Below, piece after piece: positions 43,546 to 51,995 of a stretch of DNA of 64,000 nucleotides. Made by a program: the position numbers and the translations under genes. Origin of the DNA: Alloyangia pacifica (GTDB lineage: Bacteria > Pseudomonadota > Alphaproteobacteria > Rhodobacterales > Rhodobacteraceae); the NCBI RefSeq assembly GCF_003111685.1, contig NZ_CP022189.1, positions 884,001 through 948,000 on the forward strand, given 5' to 3'. The notes below the pieces were generated by a model, which was not told where the DNA came from, ran no database searches, and was given only the letters and a program-made list of their open reading frames with translations. How positions within the stretch are numbered: position 1 is the stretch's first letter; every line of letters starts with the position of its first letter.

Positions 43546-45093
43546 ATGCCCCCTATCCAGAACCCCCGCTACTCCCGCCCCCTCGATGTTCATCGTTGGT
43601 CTGACCACCCTGAGGTGAAGGGGATGGTGGATGACCTCTGGGACGGGGGCTTGAAGGAGCGCTTCGAGGGGAAGAAGAGCGTGGATGGGAGGGCTAAGCC
43701 AGGGCCGAAGCCGAAGGCAGATCATAAGGTCATGCTGAGGGTGCTGATCCTGGACCTCTATGTGGCTTGGCTGGAGGACCCGGTGCTCTGCGTAGGCATC
43801 TCGAAGAACGTGAACTCCTGGAAAGCTGGGTCGCGCTATAACGCCCTCCATCTCTCGAAGAGCATCATCAAGGTCATGGAGGCTCTGGAGAAGAAGGGCT
43901 TCATCGATGTGGCGCCAGGAAGTTACGCGGAGCCGGGAGCGCCAACGAACCGAACAACCCGGATCAGGGCGTCTGAAGAGCTCTGGGATATCTTCAGCGA
44001 GGTTGGCTTCAGTCATCGGGATATCGGTCGCGCCGAAGATGAAGAAGTCATCATCCTCAAGACCAAGGGGGAAAAGCTAGACAATGCCCGAAAAGGCGGA
44101 CGGAAAGTCGAGTACGAAGATACAGAGACGACGATCCGCATGCGGGATGATCTCCGAGCTTACAATCTCCTGATTGCGTCCTGCTTCGCTGACATACCCA
44201 GCCTTGAGGAGCCGGTTCTCGCCTTCGACCGAGCCAAGCCGGAGACCAATGTTCGCATCGGGGCGGACTACAGTCGCACACGTCGCATCTTCAATCGGGA
44301 GAGCTGGGAGATGGGAGGGCGCTACTACGGAGGGTGGTGGCAACGCATTGGCGAGGACTGGAGGTCCCAGATCGCGATCAATAACCAGCCAACGGTGGAG
44401 GTCGACTTCAAGGGGTTGCACGTGGCGATGCTGTACGCGGAAGCAGGTCTCGCGATGGAGCATGACCCCTACGACATCCAAGGGGAAATGCTGGAACTCT
44501 ACGGAGGCAACCTCCGCCCTATGGTCAAGCGATTGGCCCTCACGGCCATCAATGCCAAGGATCGGAAGTCTGCCTACTCAGCCTTTCGGGACGCCTTCCC
44601 GACAGGTGACCCTGCCAAGAAAATGAACAACGATGAGCTCGATGAGTTGCTTAAGGCGTTCCTTGGCCGGAACCCGCCTCTGCGCGACGCTGTGTTCTCG
44701 GACCAAGGGATCAGGCTCATGTACAAGGACAGTCAAATCACTGAGGTAATCTTGAGTTCCTTTACGCAGAGGAAGGTCCCGGTTCTCTCAGTTCATGACA
44801 GCTACATCATCGATCACTTCTATGTAGATGCCTTGCGTAACACTATGGCGCAAGCCTCCAGGGCTACGACCGGGTTTGAACTGCCAACTTCGATCAAGCT
44901 CCCGGATCGACCGGAATATTCCGACGTCTCCAGTGAGGAACTGCGGGAGTATGTCGACTTGCGTAGGATCGCACGCCCCAGCGCAGGGTACACCAACCGC
45001 ATGAAGGCGTATGAGATGAGAACCGGCAAGGATTTTTCCCCGGAGGATTGGACGGAGGAAGAGTTGTTGGCGATGCATAACGGGGAGTGGTGA
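43546..45093 (+). CDS. Polymerase-palm-like (Pol A / T7-RNAP-like) element protein, uncharacterised
   Basis: 515 residues. I recognise no named family, but the second half has the order of motifs of A-family polymerases: motif-A-like VEVDFKGLHVAMLYAEAG (Asp 287), a DPYDIQGEM segment where Pol I has the DxH helix, a basic motif-B-like helix LRPMVKRLALTAINA (Lys 328) and motif-C-like VPVLSVHDSYIID (His 417-Asp 418). Upstream lies a conserved YSRTRRIFNRESWEMGGRYY block, and residues 98-155 look like a winged helix (LHLSKSIIKVMEALEKKGFI). The first 62 codons are within inverted repeat A. It may replicate or transcribe the element; catalysis is untested. Confidence 0.6.
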   Translation: MPPIQNPRYSRPLDVHRWSDHPEVKGMVDDLWDGGLKERFEGKKSVDGRAKPGPKPKADHKVMLRVLILDLYVAWLEDPVLCVGISKNVNSWKAGSRYNALHLSKSIIKVMEALEKKGFIDVAPGSYAEPGAPTNRTTRIRASEELWDIFSEVGFSHRDIGRAEDEEVIILKTKGEKLDNARKGGRKVEYEDTETTIRMRDDLRAYNLLIASCFADIPSLEEPVLAFDRAKPETNVRIGADYSRTRRIFNRESWEMGGRYYGGWWQRIGEDWRSQIAINNQPTVEVDFKGLHVAMLYAEAGLAMEHDPYDIQGEMLELYGGNLRPMVKRLALTAINAKDRKSAYSAFRDAFPTGDPAKKMNNDELDELLKAFLGRNPPLRDAVFSDQGIRLMYKDSQITEVILSSFTQRKVPVLSVHDSYIIDHFYVDALRNTMAQASRATTGFELPTSIKLPDRPEYSDVSSEELREYVDLRRIARPSAGYTNRMKAYEMRTGKDFSPEDWTEEELLAMHNGEW

Positions 45094-45482
45094 GTCTCCG
45101 CCGTCGCGGCGCTGGTGAGGTGGCTGTTGAAAGTGTCGCGACTAGCTTTGCCTCAGCCTAACTTTGGCGCGCGCCGATCGTGAAGGGCGTCAAGGGTCAG
45201 CCCTGAGCGGTCATTCAAGCCAGACGCACCGCGCCAATGTACCAAGCCCAAAGCAGTCCATCGGCATAGTCACGACGACCGACCAGGCCAATACCGGGCC
45301 ATTCTTGACCAGGGATCGGTTGCAGAAAGGGATAGCGGCGCATTCACTTGCCTAATTTGTTGCGCAGGCCGCGGGTTGAGCATTAGTGCAACAGGATTGA
45401 AGCTATGACCAAATTCTCTGTGGATCAGGTCATTCCGTGGTGCTAAGGAGCCAAAGTGTACATCTAGTCCAGGCGAAATTTA
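45094..45482. other. Intergenic region before the AIPR gene
   Basis: 389 bases, AT-richer toward the right. It probably contains the AIPR promoter. A 63-codon open frame at 45164-45355 lacks a ribosome site and protein character. Nothing else is visible. Confidence 0.45.
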
Positions 45483-47201
45483 ATGTCGATGAATCCAATC
45501 GTGCGTGCGCAGCTATCTGATTTCAAAAGTGCCAACTCGACTGAGAATGGTACGGATGAAGACTTCTTCGAGGTCATGTCTATTTTCGCTGTTGAAAATG
45601 GAATTCTTGGAGAAAACGTGGATCCATTTCGCGCTCATCTGAAAGGAAAGGAATTCGGACTGGATGGCATCGCAATACTTGTGCAGGGAGCGCTTTGTGT
45701 AGATGCTGATGAGGCGGCTTCCGTTTTGTCGGTTGGGAAAAATCATGCTGCTGCATTCCACATGTATCAATCCAAGACATCTAGCAGTATGGATTATGGT
45801 GATGTGGCGAAATTTCTGGACGCCGTATATGATTTCTTTACCGACATGAAGCTGCTCGAGGGAGAGCAAATACATCAGCTCTCGGAAGCGCGAGACGCGG
45901 TTTTCGCAGCTGCTACTCGATCCAACCCCGAGCTGCGATGCTATTATTGCACGACGGGATCAGGGGAGGTCTCCGCCCCAATCAAAAAGCTGATAGACAG
46001 TGGGAAAGCCCGTCTCGAAGCTTTAAACGTATTCGATTCCGTCACCATTGAATGTCTGGGCGCTAAAGATATACAGAGCGCCTTCCGTGCTGCAACAAAT
46101 TCTTCATCTGCGATCGTGAACTTCCCAAAGGCAATCACGATGCCGGCGCACGAGAATGTCGAGGAAGCATATATTGGTTATGTTACTGCAGATCAAATAC
46201 TGGAGATGGCACTTGGAGAGCCAGATTCGACTGGCACAAGGTTTGTCAACAGAACTCTGTTCTACGACAATGTAAGGGACTTTAACCCGTCATCTGAGAT
46301 AAATAAATCAATTATTGCAGAATTGAAGGCAGGAGATTTTTCATCTTTTGTTTTTAAAAACAACGGAATCACAGTTGTTGCGAAGAGTATCTCTCGGAAG
46401 GGGGATAGCTTTACTATCGAGGACTATCAGATTGTAAATGGCTGCCAAACAACCAACATACTCAGCTATGTCTCAGATAACTCGGATAAAATCTGTGTGC
46501 CCTTGAGGATTATTGGAAGCTCTGATCCGGACTTTGTTGCTAAAATTATTGTTGGGACCAATAAGCAAAATGAAGTGCGCGAGGATCAATTTTGGGCGTT
46601 GTTGCCGTTCATGAAGGACTTGGAGGAATACTGCGCTGCTCAAGACGGAGAATCCAGAATTCTTATCGAGCGTCGGGATAATCAGTATAGAGAGGTGTCC
46701 ATTGAGAGAACAAGGATTATGCGCCCTTCCGATCTAATGAAGGTAGCTGCTGCGATGTTTTTCTTTCAGCCACATCGCGCGGCGCGTGATCATCGGGGGA
46801 TTAGAAAAGAGTTCTCCGGTAGAATCTTTCAGGACGATCACAGCGTTGAATTGTATCACATGGCAGCATTGGCGCTCTATAAATTTGACTACCTTGTTCG
46901 TACGTCTCGTGTCGAGCGCTCTCGCGTGATTTATAAGTTCTACGTTCTTTTCGCCCTCATGCGAAAACATTGGAGCAATGCGAACATCCTCGACGCATCG
47001 CACGCCAAGAGGTCCAAAGTGCACAAGCTCGTAATGGGGGAAATTCTAGACAATGACAAATACTCCCAACATATCGAGGCAGTCTCAACGCACCTAGACA
47101 AGATGATTAAGAACTCTCCGGCTAAAACGCGAGAACAAATTCGAGATTATATTCGAACCGAAAGCTTTTCGGAAGCTTTTATCTCCTCATTCTTCGGGTA
47201 G
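45483..47201 (+). CDS. AIPR-family abortive-infection / phage-resistance protein
   Basis: 572 residues. The AIPR core is clear: FKNNGITVVAKS (NNGIT 293-297) and DYQIVNGCQTTNILS (317-325), followed by the GTNKQNEVREDQFWAL block. The N-terminal 110 residues look like a restriction-endonuclease-type fold: an acidic pair around EFGLDGIAI (Asp 61) and YQSK (Gln 96, Lys 98). AIPR proteins occur with or as phage-defence systems. This gene stands alone in the element, with strikingly low G+C and different codon use from the host, indicating recent acquisition. No methylase or partner is visible. Confidence 0.85.
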   Translation: MSMNPIVRAQLSDFKSANSTENGTDEDFFEVMSIFAVENGILGENVDPFRAHLKGKEFGLDGIAILVQGALCVDADEAASVLSVGKNHAAAFHMYQSKTSSSMDYGDVAKFLDAVYDFFTDMKLLEGEQIHQLSEARDAVFAAATRSNPELRCYYCTTGSGEVSAPIKKLIDSGKARLEALNVFDSVTIECLGAKDIQSAFRAATNSSSAIVNFPKAITMPAHENVEEAYIGYVTADQILEMALGEPDSTGTRFVNRTLFYDNVRDFNPSSEINKSIIAELKAGDFSSFVFKNNGITVVAKSISRKGDSFTIEDYQIVNGCQTTNILSYVSDNSDKICVPLRIIGSSDPDFVAKIIVGTNKQNEVREDQFWALLPFMKDLEEYCAAQDGESRILIERRDNQYREVSIERTRIMRPSDLMKVAAAMFFFQPHRAARDHRGIRKEFSGRIFQDDHSVELYHMAALALYKFDYLVRTSRVERSRVIYKFYVLFALMRKHWSNANILDASHAKRSKVHKLVMGEILDNDKYSQHIEAVSTHLDKMIKNSPAKTREQIRDYIRTESFSEAFISSFFG

Positions 47202-47445
47202 GACTTTCATGTTGTCCACATGATGTTTCAATTTTGAGAGTTGAGCATACTAAGCGGTTCCGGTCGCGGATCGGAGCCGTTCAAATTCACAGCATACTTG
47301 AATTGAGTGGAGCCGCATCGAAATCAACGTACTGCTCGATCAATGAGTGATGGGCGCTCGACCTGGCGTTCACCTCTGTCCCCAGCTAGACCGGCAGCTC
47401 TGCGCGCTGTCCTGCCGTACCAGCAGCGGCAAAGTGCCCCGGACA

Positions 47446-47631
47446 GACCTTATGATCTGCCTTCGGCTTCGGCCCTGGCTTAGCCCTCCCATCCACGCTC
47501 TTCTTCCCCTCGAAGCGCTCCTTCAAGCCCCCGTCCCAGAGGTCATCCACCATCCCCTTCACCTCAGGGTGGTCAGACCAACGATGAACATCGAGGGGGC
47601 GGGAGTAGCGGGGGTTCTGGATAGGGGGCAT
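47446..47631 (-). pseudogene. Inverted 62-codon 5' fragment of the polymerase-like gene
   Basis: The inverted repeat A right arm reproduces the start of the 43546 gene, beginning at ATG 47631 on the minus strand. Identity ends after codon 62, and the frame then runs 19 unrelated codons to a stop at 47386-47388. The copy keeps its own upstream region, so it could direct leftward transcription, antisense to the AIPR gene end. Confidence 0.85.
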
Positions 47632-48231
47632 AGGGGCTCTTCGTCAGGGTCAGGTAGGACCTATCTAGTAACCCGGAAGAGGACTTGAAGATGTTAGTAA
47701 GTATTTATTTTAATTCATTAATTATCAACAGGAGAGGTCTGAATCCTACTTTCTTTATCCACTACTAATACCTATTACTGCTTGATGCCTAACTTACTCA
47801 CAGCATCCTGACCTCCAGGGGGGGGGGGGCTCCATACCTATCAGGGTAGGTAGGGGACAAGGAGCATGCATCCTCTTCCCAGGCATCCCTCACTAGGGGG
47901 CTCTTCTCCTCCTCGGACCTTCTAGTCATCCATCCATTACTGATACCTATTGCTCTGAGAGACCCTCTCCCCCTTCATCTTCCTTCCTTAAGGGCGTCAT
48001 GATCATCAGGGGTAAGTAGGGGTATCAGGATACATCATGCTCTTCCTAGGCCTCCTCTATCCGGGAGACCCTCCTTCTCCGCATCCTTCCTGCTTTATCC
48101 ATTACTAATACCTATTACCTCCCTCCTGTATCCTCCTCTTCCCCTAACCAGACACAGCTGGAGACGCCTGAGCGCACAGCTCGAGGCGCCTGACATCATG
48201 CTGCCTGCAAGCAGAAGAACATTGGAGAATT

Positions 48232-48333
48232 AGGGGGCGGAAGGTGGGGCACTTACGGGGGCATTTCTACCGCCCTCGGGCCGGAAGTCTCGTAACTTCG
48301 GTATGTTAGGAGATATTGGCTGGGGCGGTAGGA
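48232..48333 (-). repeat. Inverted internal att copy
   Basis: Reverse complement of attL, matching it where I compared. On the minus strand it is preceded by the element's right-end sequence (48603-48334) and followed by its left-end sequence, the order expected of an attP junction. Confidence 0.85.
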
Positions 48334-48603
48334 AACCCAGCCCTCCGATAATCTTCTTCAGCTTACATCCAGAGGTCCACAGAGTGGGGCATTTCTGGGG
48401 GCTTTCGGTCCAGATGGGGGCCAGTCCTGGAGGATGTTGACGCGCTCCTGTGCGGGCCTCTCTGGGGCTCTGGTGGGCAACAGGTGGGTAGGAAGTGTCG
48501 GGCAAAAAAATAGGGGATGAGACCCCCGCCCGAACACCCATGAGGATGCCCGGACGGGGAGAGGTTCAGGTGGTGGTTAGAGCTGTCATGCTGCCCTGGA
48601 CTG
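48334..48603 (-). repeat. Inverted repeat B, left arm
   Basis: Pairs with 53355-53624 (inverted, same length). I found two mismatches near the att side. It includes, on the minus strand, the last five codons and TGA of the helicase gene (48603-48586), then noncoding right-end DNA with a T7 tract and CCCGCCCGAACACCC. No gene of its own is evident. Confidence 0.88.
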
Positions 48604-48704
48604 GGGCTGAATTGCAACTGCCGCGCCCCTAGAGGCGCCAGGTGCTGGCTGCAGGAGGAAAATCTAGAGTACAAACAGCGCACCAACTGTTCAAAGGGTC
48701 TCGA

Positions 48705-49757
48705 ATGCGAACTTTATCTGCATGTATTGGCTTATTGTCATCTTCTTTCGCGAGCCATGCTATGGCTGCCGACTTTAATGACTTGATTGAGGACCTCTCA
48801 AGAGATCGCGGTCGGGCCGTAATTGAAGCAACAGAAGCTGTTCGTGATATTCGTTCGCGCCTATCGAAGTCAGATGATGTGCCATATGAAAATGACTGCG
48901 AACTAAGTCTCCAAATATTTTACTCCCAGGCGGCGATTCTCGCAAACATCATGCCATTCTCCTTTACCGGGGAAATACTAGACGAACGCGGCCCCGTGGT
49001 TCAGGCGAGGCTAAAGCTCGGTGGAGAAGACTTCAATGTTGAGGCGTTTTGCAATGGATCACAGATGATGATAGAAGAGGCCGAAAGGGAACTCGATACC
49101 GCTGGCCTCCACGTCGAGCCGATGGATACGCTAGATGCGCTTTCTGGCCTCGCAATCCTTTATCAAATCGAAAAAAGTCAAGAAGAAGATGCGGATCGCG
49201 TACGCGAAGAACGTAACGCTCAGTGCCGTAGCGAAAATCGTCCGAAGCTTCCGGACGCAAGCTTCACTCTGCAAGATGAATCCGGAGAGCTTAGGGGCGC
49301 GGCAGAGATAATTGATCGACCAGCGTTAATATTTTTCGGCTACTCAGCGTCTCCAGAGGCTGGAATAAGTGATGCGTTCCGAAATGTTGAAGTTAGGGAA
49401 AATCTTGCGGGGTCGGGTATCGATGTTCTGAATATCTACATCTCCATAGATTCGATACGTGATACGCCTCAGTCATTGAAGGAATATTTTTCTAATATTG
49501 ACTATCGAGATTCTACAATTACTTTAACTGGCACGGAGCGTCAAATCAAGGATGCTACCGAATCCTTTAGAGTTTACTACCATAGGTATGACGAAGGTCA
49601 GAGTTACTCTTTGATTGACCATTCAACGTTTACCTATCTATTTTTGCCAAACCACGGCGTGGTGGACGCATTCCGCTCGGACGACTCCAGTTACGTGATG
49701 GAAAAAAGAATTGCATGCGCTCTGGAGGGAACAATGTGGAACCCGGAAAGTAACTGA
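48705..49757 (+). CDS. Secreted SCO1/SenC-like protein lacking the CxxxC motif
   Basis: 350 residues from ATG 48705 (AAAGGG eight bases upstream). Signal peptide MRTLSACIGLLSSSFASHAMAA, an N-terminal helical domain (about 25-165) with a few scattered cysteines, and a C-terminal SCO/SenC thioredoxin-like domain (185-335): PDASFTLQDESG, RPALIFFGYSASPEAG, VLNIYISIDSIRDTP, LTGTERQI, YSLIDHSTFTYLFLP. In SCO proteins the GYTHCPDVCP loop binds copper; here both cysteines are replaced (Ser 216, Gly 220), while the later His (306) is kept. Ordinary copper or thiol chemistry is therefore unlikely. Low-G+C cargo gene of unknown role. Confidence 0.75.
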   Translation: MRTLSACIGLLSSSFASHAMAADFNDLIEDLSRDRGRAVIEATEAVRDIRSRLSKSDDVPYENDCELSLQIFYSQAAILANIMPFSFTGEILDERGPVVQARLKLGGEDFNVEAFCNGSQMMIEEAERELDTAGLHVEPMDTLDALSGLAILYQIEKSQEEDADRVREERNAQCRSENRPKLPDASFTLQDESGELRGAAEIIDRPALIFFGYSASPEAGISDAFRNVEVRENLAGSGIDVLNIYISIDSIRDTPQSLKEYFSNIDYRDSTITLTGTERQIKDATESFRVYYHRYDEGQSYSLIDHSTFTYLFLPNHGVVDAFRSDDSSYVMEKRIACALEGTMWNPESN

Positions 49758-49803
49758 GGAAAATTCAGCATCTATACAAAGAAACCATTTTGGAGATGTA
49801 TAG

Positions 49804-50037
49804 ATGTCGACAACCTTCATCCTGCTCGTGGCAGCAGGCGCAGTGCTTCGAGCGCTGCTCAGCAGAGCCCTACAGATCAGGTTCGGCCTTACCCTGTCAG
49901 TCCCGCCGGTGATCACTGGCGGGCTTTTACTTTTGGCCCTCCTTCCAGGGTGGCTCTCGCCGCTGGCATTCCCACTTCCTCTCGGCCTCATGCTCGGAGC
50001 GCTGCTGCCTGACATCCTTCTTCGGAGGTTGGGCTGA
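49804..50037 (+). CDS. Small two-helix membrane protein
   Basis: 77 residues with two hydrophobic segments, FILLVAAGAVLRALL and VITGGLLLLALLPGWLSPLAFPLPLGLMLGALL. A GGAG site lies nine bases before ATG 49804. Its stop overlaps the next start (TGATG), so the two small genes are coupled. No family recognised; a holin-like or membrane accessory role is conceivable but unsupported. Confidence 0.55.
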   Translation: MSTTFILLVAAGAVLRALLSRALQIRFGLTLSVPPVITGGLLLLALLPGWLSPLAFPLPLGLMLGALLPDILLRRLG

Positions 50038-50237
50038 TGCCGGTGGATGAAGAGCAAGCCCGGCAGTTTACGCCCGGCACACTGGTCGTGATCTGCGCCT
50101 TCGATGACATCCCTGAGCACGAGTTCGAGGTGCAGGAAGTCTTCGAGGACTGCGTAGGCGGCTACTCCCGAACTGGGCCGCTGGCTGGCGAATACGGCGA
50201 GCCGGACTTCGAGATGATCCTCCGGGTCATCCGCTAA
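50037..50237 (+). CDS. Small acidic protein, unknown
   Basis: 66 residues, rich in Glu and Asp, with a beta-like pattern TPGTLVVICAFDDIPEHEFEVQEVFEDCV. It starts inside the stop of the preceding membrane-protein gene and ends 35 bp before the integrase start at 50273. No family recognised. Confidence 0.5.
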   Translation: MPVDEEQARQFTPGTLVVICAFDDIPEHEFEVQEVFEDCVGGYSRTGPLAGEYGEPDFEMILRVIR

Positions 50238-50291
50238 CCCCCCTTACATCGTCAAACGAAAGGAACAGACGCATGTCTGCTCGAATTCGCT

Positions 50292-51566
50292 ATGCCTATC
50301 TCAAGGGCCAGACTTGGCTTTACAGGCGGAACTATCCCAAGGAAGTCGCTGTCCCTGCTCGGGCAGCAAGCACTGAAGCAGTCCCTGAAGACTGGCGACG
50401 TCAAGGTCGGTCGCCAACGGGCTGCCGAGGTGAATGCCCGCTACGACGAGATGGTCCAGGCGGCCATTTCTGGGGCCTCAGCTCTGCCGGTCAGCCGAGC
50501 AGGCAGCGGGGACTGGGCTAGGCCCACAGAGGCCGCTCTCGCGAAGCTCCGGGCCGCTCTTCTATGCGTTGAGCCAAGCAGCTACGTAGAGGATGAACGG
50601 ATCAGCCCCACCGTCGAGAACAGCGTGAGGCGGTACCTCATGTTGCGGCAGGGCCAACTCAGACACGGTGGCTTCAAGAGTGTCCGGTATTCTCTGGAAC
50701 TCTTCCAGTCGAAGTTCGGCGACTTGAAGCTGACCGAGCTGTCCAGGGCCGAGGGGCGTCTCTTCCTCTCGCTGATCTCGGGGCTCAGCCCCTATGTCGG
50801 TAAGTCAGAGCACACTCGCGGGCTCTCCTTGGATGCCTTGGTGACGTGGTCCCGAAAGGGCAGTGCCAGGATCAGCGGTCGCACCCAGCGCCGGATATGG
50901 TCTCAGGTGAACCACTGGCTCGATTGGTGCGTCTACGAAGCGGAGGTGGACAGCAATCCCTTCATCTCTGTGCGCTTCGAGGCCAAGGTACAGCCGAAGC
51001 CTTACGCGGTCCTCACGGATGCCGAGGTGCAGAAGCTCCTAGGCTGGCGAGACCCTGTCATCGACAAGGTGCTGCTGATCTGCCTGCTGTCAGGGATGCG
51101 TGCTGGGGAGGCTGCTGGGCTTCTTCGGGATGACCTCCGTTCGAAGGGGAACCTCGGTTGGTTCTTCCATGTCCGACCGAACCAGCAACGGCTGCTGAAG
51201 ACAGCGTCCGCAGAAAGGATGGTGCCCATGCATTCGGCCCTTCAGCCGGTGCTCACGGACCTTCCCTCTGCTGGCCCGTTGTTCCCCACTCTTACGGTGA
51301 ACGACATCACCAAGCGGTTCGCAGTCATGCGGAAGAAGCTGGGCCTCGAACGTCCAGGGCTGGTTTTCCACTCCTCCCGGAAGTGGTTCATCACCCAGTG
51401 CGAGCGAACGGGCGTGCCTGAGCACTTCACTGCCAGCATCGTTGGGCACAAGTCAGCCCGATCGGAGAACGGCATCACCTACGGCATCTACTCCGCCGGT
51501 ATCTCCGACGAGCAGAAGAGGAACATCGTGGATCAGATCAGACTGCCAGAGGGGTGCGTCCCATGA
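50292..51566 (+). CDS. int: Tyrosine-type site-specific integrase (N-terminal frameshift)
   Basis: 424 residues in this frame. Catalytic residues of the tyrosine recombinases are visible: Arg in LLSGMRAGEAAGL, HSSRKW (His, Arg), IVGHKSARS (His) and the nucleophile Tyr in TYGIYSAGIS. The expected N terminus (MSARIRYAYLKGQTWLYRRNYPKEVA) is in another frame beginning at ATG 50273, which has AAAGGA upstream. Dropping one C from the CCC at 50353-50355 joins the two into a normal arm-binding domain. So the gene is frameshifted, starts internally, or contains a sequencing error. It should act on the tRNA-Gln att sites. Confidence 0.85.
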   Translation: MPISRARLGFTGGTIPRKSLSLLGQQALKQSLKTGDVKVGRQRAAEVNARYDEMVQAAISGASALPVSRAGSGDWARPTEAALAKLRAALLCVEPSSYVEDERISPTVENSVRRYLMLRQGQLRHGGFKSVRYSLELFQSKFGDLKLTELSRAEGRLFLSLISGLSPYVGKSEHTRGLSLDALVTWSRKGSARISGRTQRRIWSQVNHWLDWCVYEAEVDSNPFISVRFEAKVQPKPYAVLTDAEVQKLLGWRDPVIDKVLLICLLSGMRAGEAAGLLRDDLRSKGNLGWFFHVRPNQQRLLKTASAERMVPMHSALQPVLTDLPSAGPLFPTLTVNDITKRFAVMRKKLGLERPGLVFHSSRKWFITQCERTGVPEHFTASIVGHKSARSENGITYGIYSAGISDEQKRNIVDQIRLPEGCVP

Positions 51567-51742
51567 CAGTCTTCCCAGACATCTACGAGTACGAAGAGAG
51601 GGCCGCTATCGCTGAATTCGATGGCGGCCTTTCTCGTCGTGAGGCTGAGGACCTTGCAGCAAGGTGCCAGGGCTTCAGGGATGCTGAGCACTACTGGGAG
51701 TGGCTCGCTGAGTATGTGCTGACGAAGGTGCCCCCTTCCTAA
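51563..51742 (+). CDS. Small protein after integrase
   Basis: 59 residues. ATG 51563 overlaps the integrase stop (ATGA). Sequence MTVFPDIYEYEERAAIAEFD then GLSRREAEDLAARCQGFRDA, acidic and helical; similar short ORFs follow integrases in many tRNA islands. Function unknown; an excisionase role is possible but it lacks a recognisable HTH. Confidence 0.6.
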   Translation: MTVFPDIYEYEERAAIAEFDGGLSRREAEDLAARCQGFRDAEHYWEWLAEYVLTKVPPS

Positions 51743-51995
51743 AACAAGACCCGTCCGGGTGCCTTCTTGGCGCTCGGGCGGATCGTGGGTGTATACATCA
51801 AGTGAAAAGCAACCTTAAATTGCATTGTTTAGTTTCAATAGCTTAAAATTAGGGGACGCTACAGGGATAGCACACGCGAAATCCGACCCCTTTGAGCAGG
51901 TCGAATTTGACGATCTTCCCGACCTCACCTTCCCAAACGTCAATCCATTTGCGCGACGGCCTCTAAGGCTGGCACCGCGCCGAGAAGGAGTGCGC

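Larger units (their letters stand above)
42847..43731 (+). repeat. Large inverted repeat A, left arm (885 bp)
   Basis: Pairs with 47446-48333 (888 bp, inverted). The compared stretches match; the only difference I found is a C9 tract (43351-43359) that is G12 in the other arm (47818-47829), which fully explains the 3-bp length difference. The arm holds att, noncoding left-end DNA with iteron-like repeats, an AT-rich tract, and exactly the first 62 codons of the polymerase-like gene. Confidence 0.9.
47446..48333 (-). repeat. Large inverted repeat A, right arm (888 bp)
   Basis: Reverse complement of 42847-43731, with a G12 tract where the left arm has C9. Contains, on the minus strand, att, iterons (48093-48117, 47930-47952, 47753-47777), the AT-rich tract and the truncated polymerase-like start. 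Confidence 0.9.

Noticed and set aside
45164..45355. 63-codon frame between the polymerase-like and AIPR genes
   Set aside because: No ribosome site, no recognisable composition, ends in the AIPR promoter area.
47446..48333. Insertion sequence with long terminal repeats
   Set aside because: No transposase is present, and the repeat content equals the element's own left end plus att.
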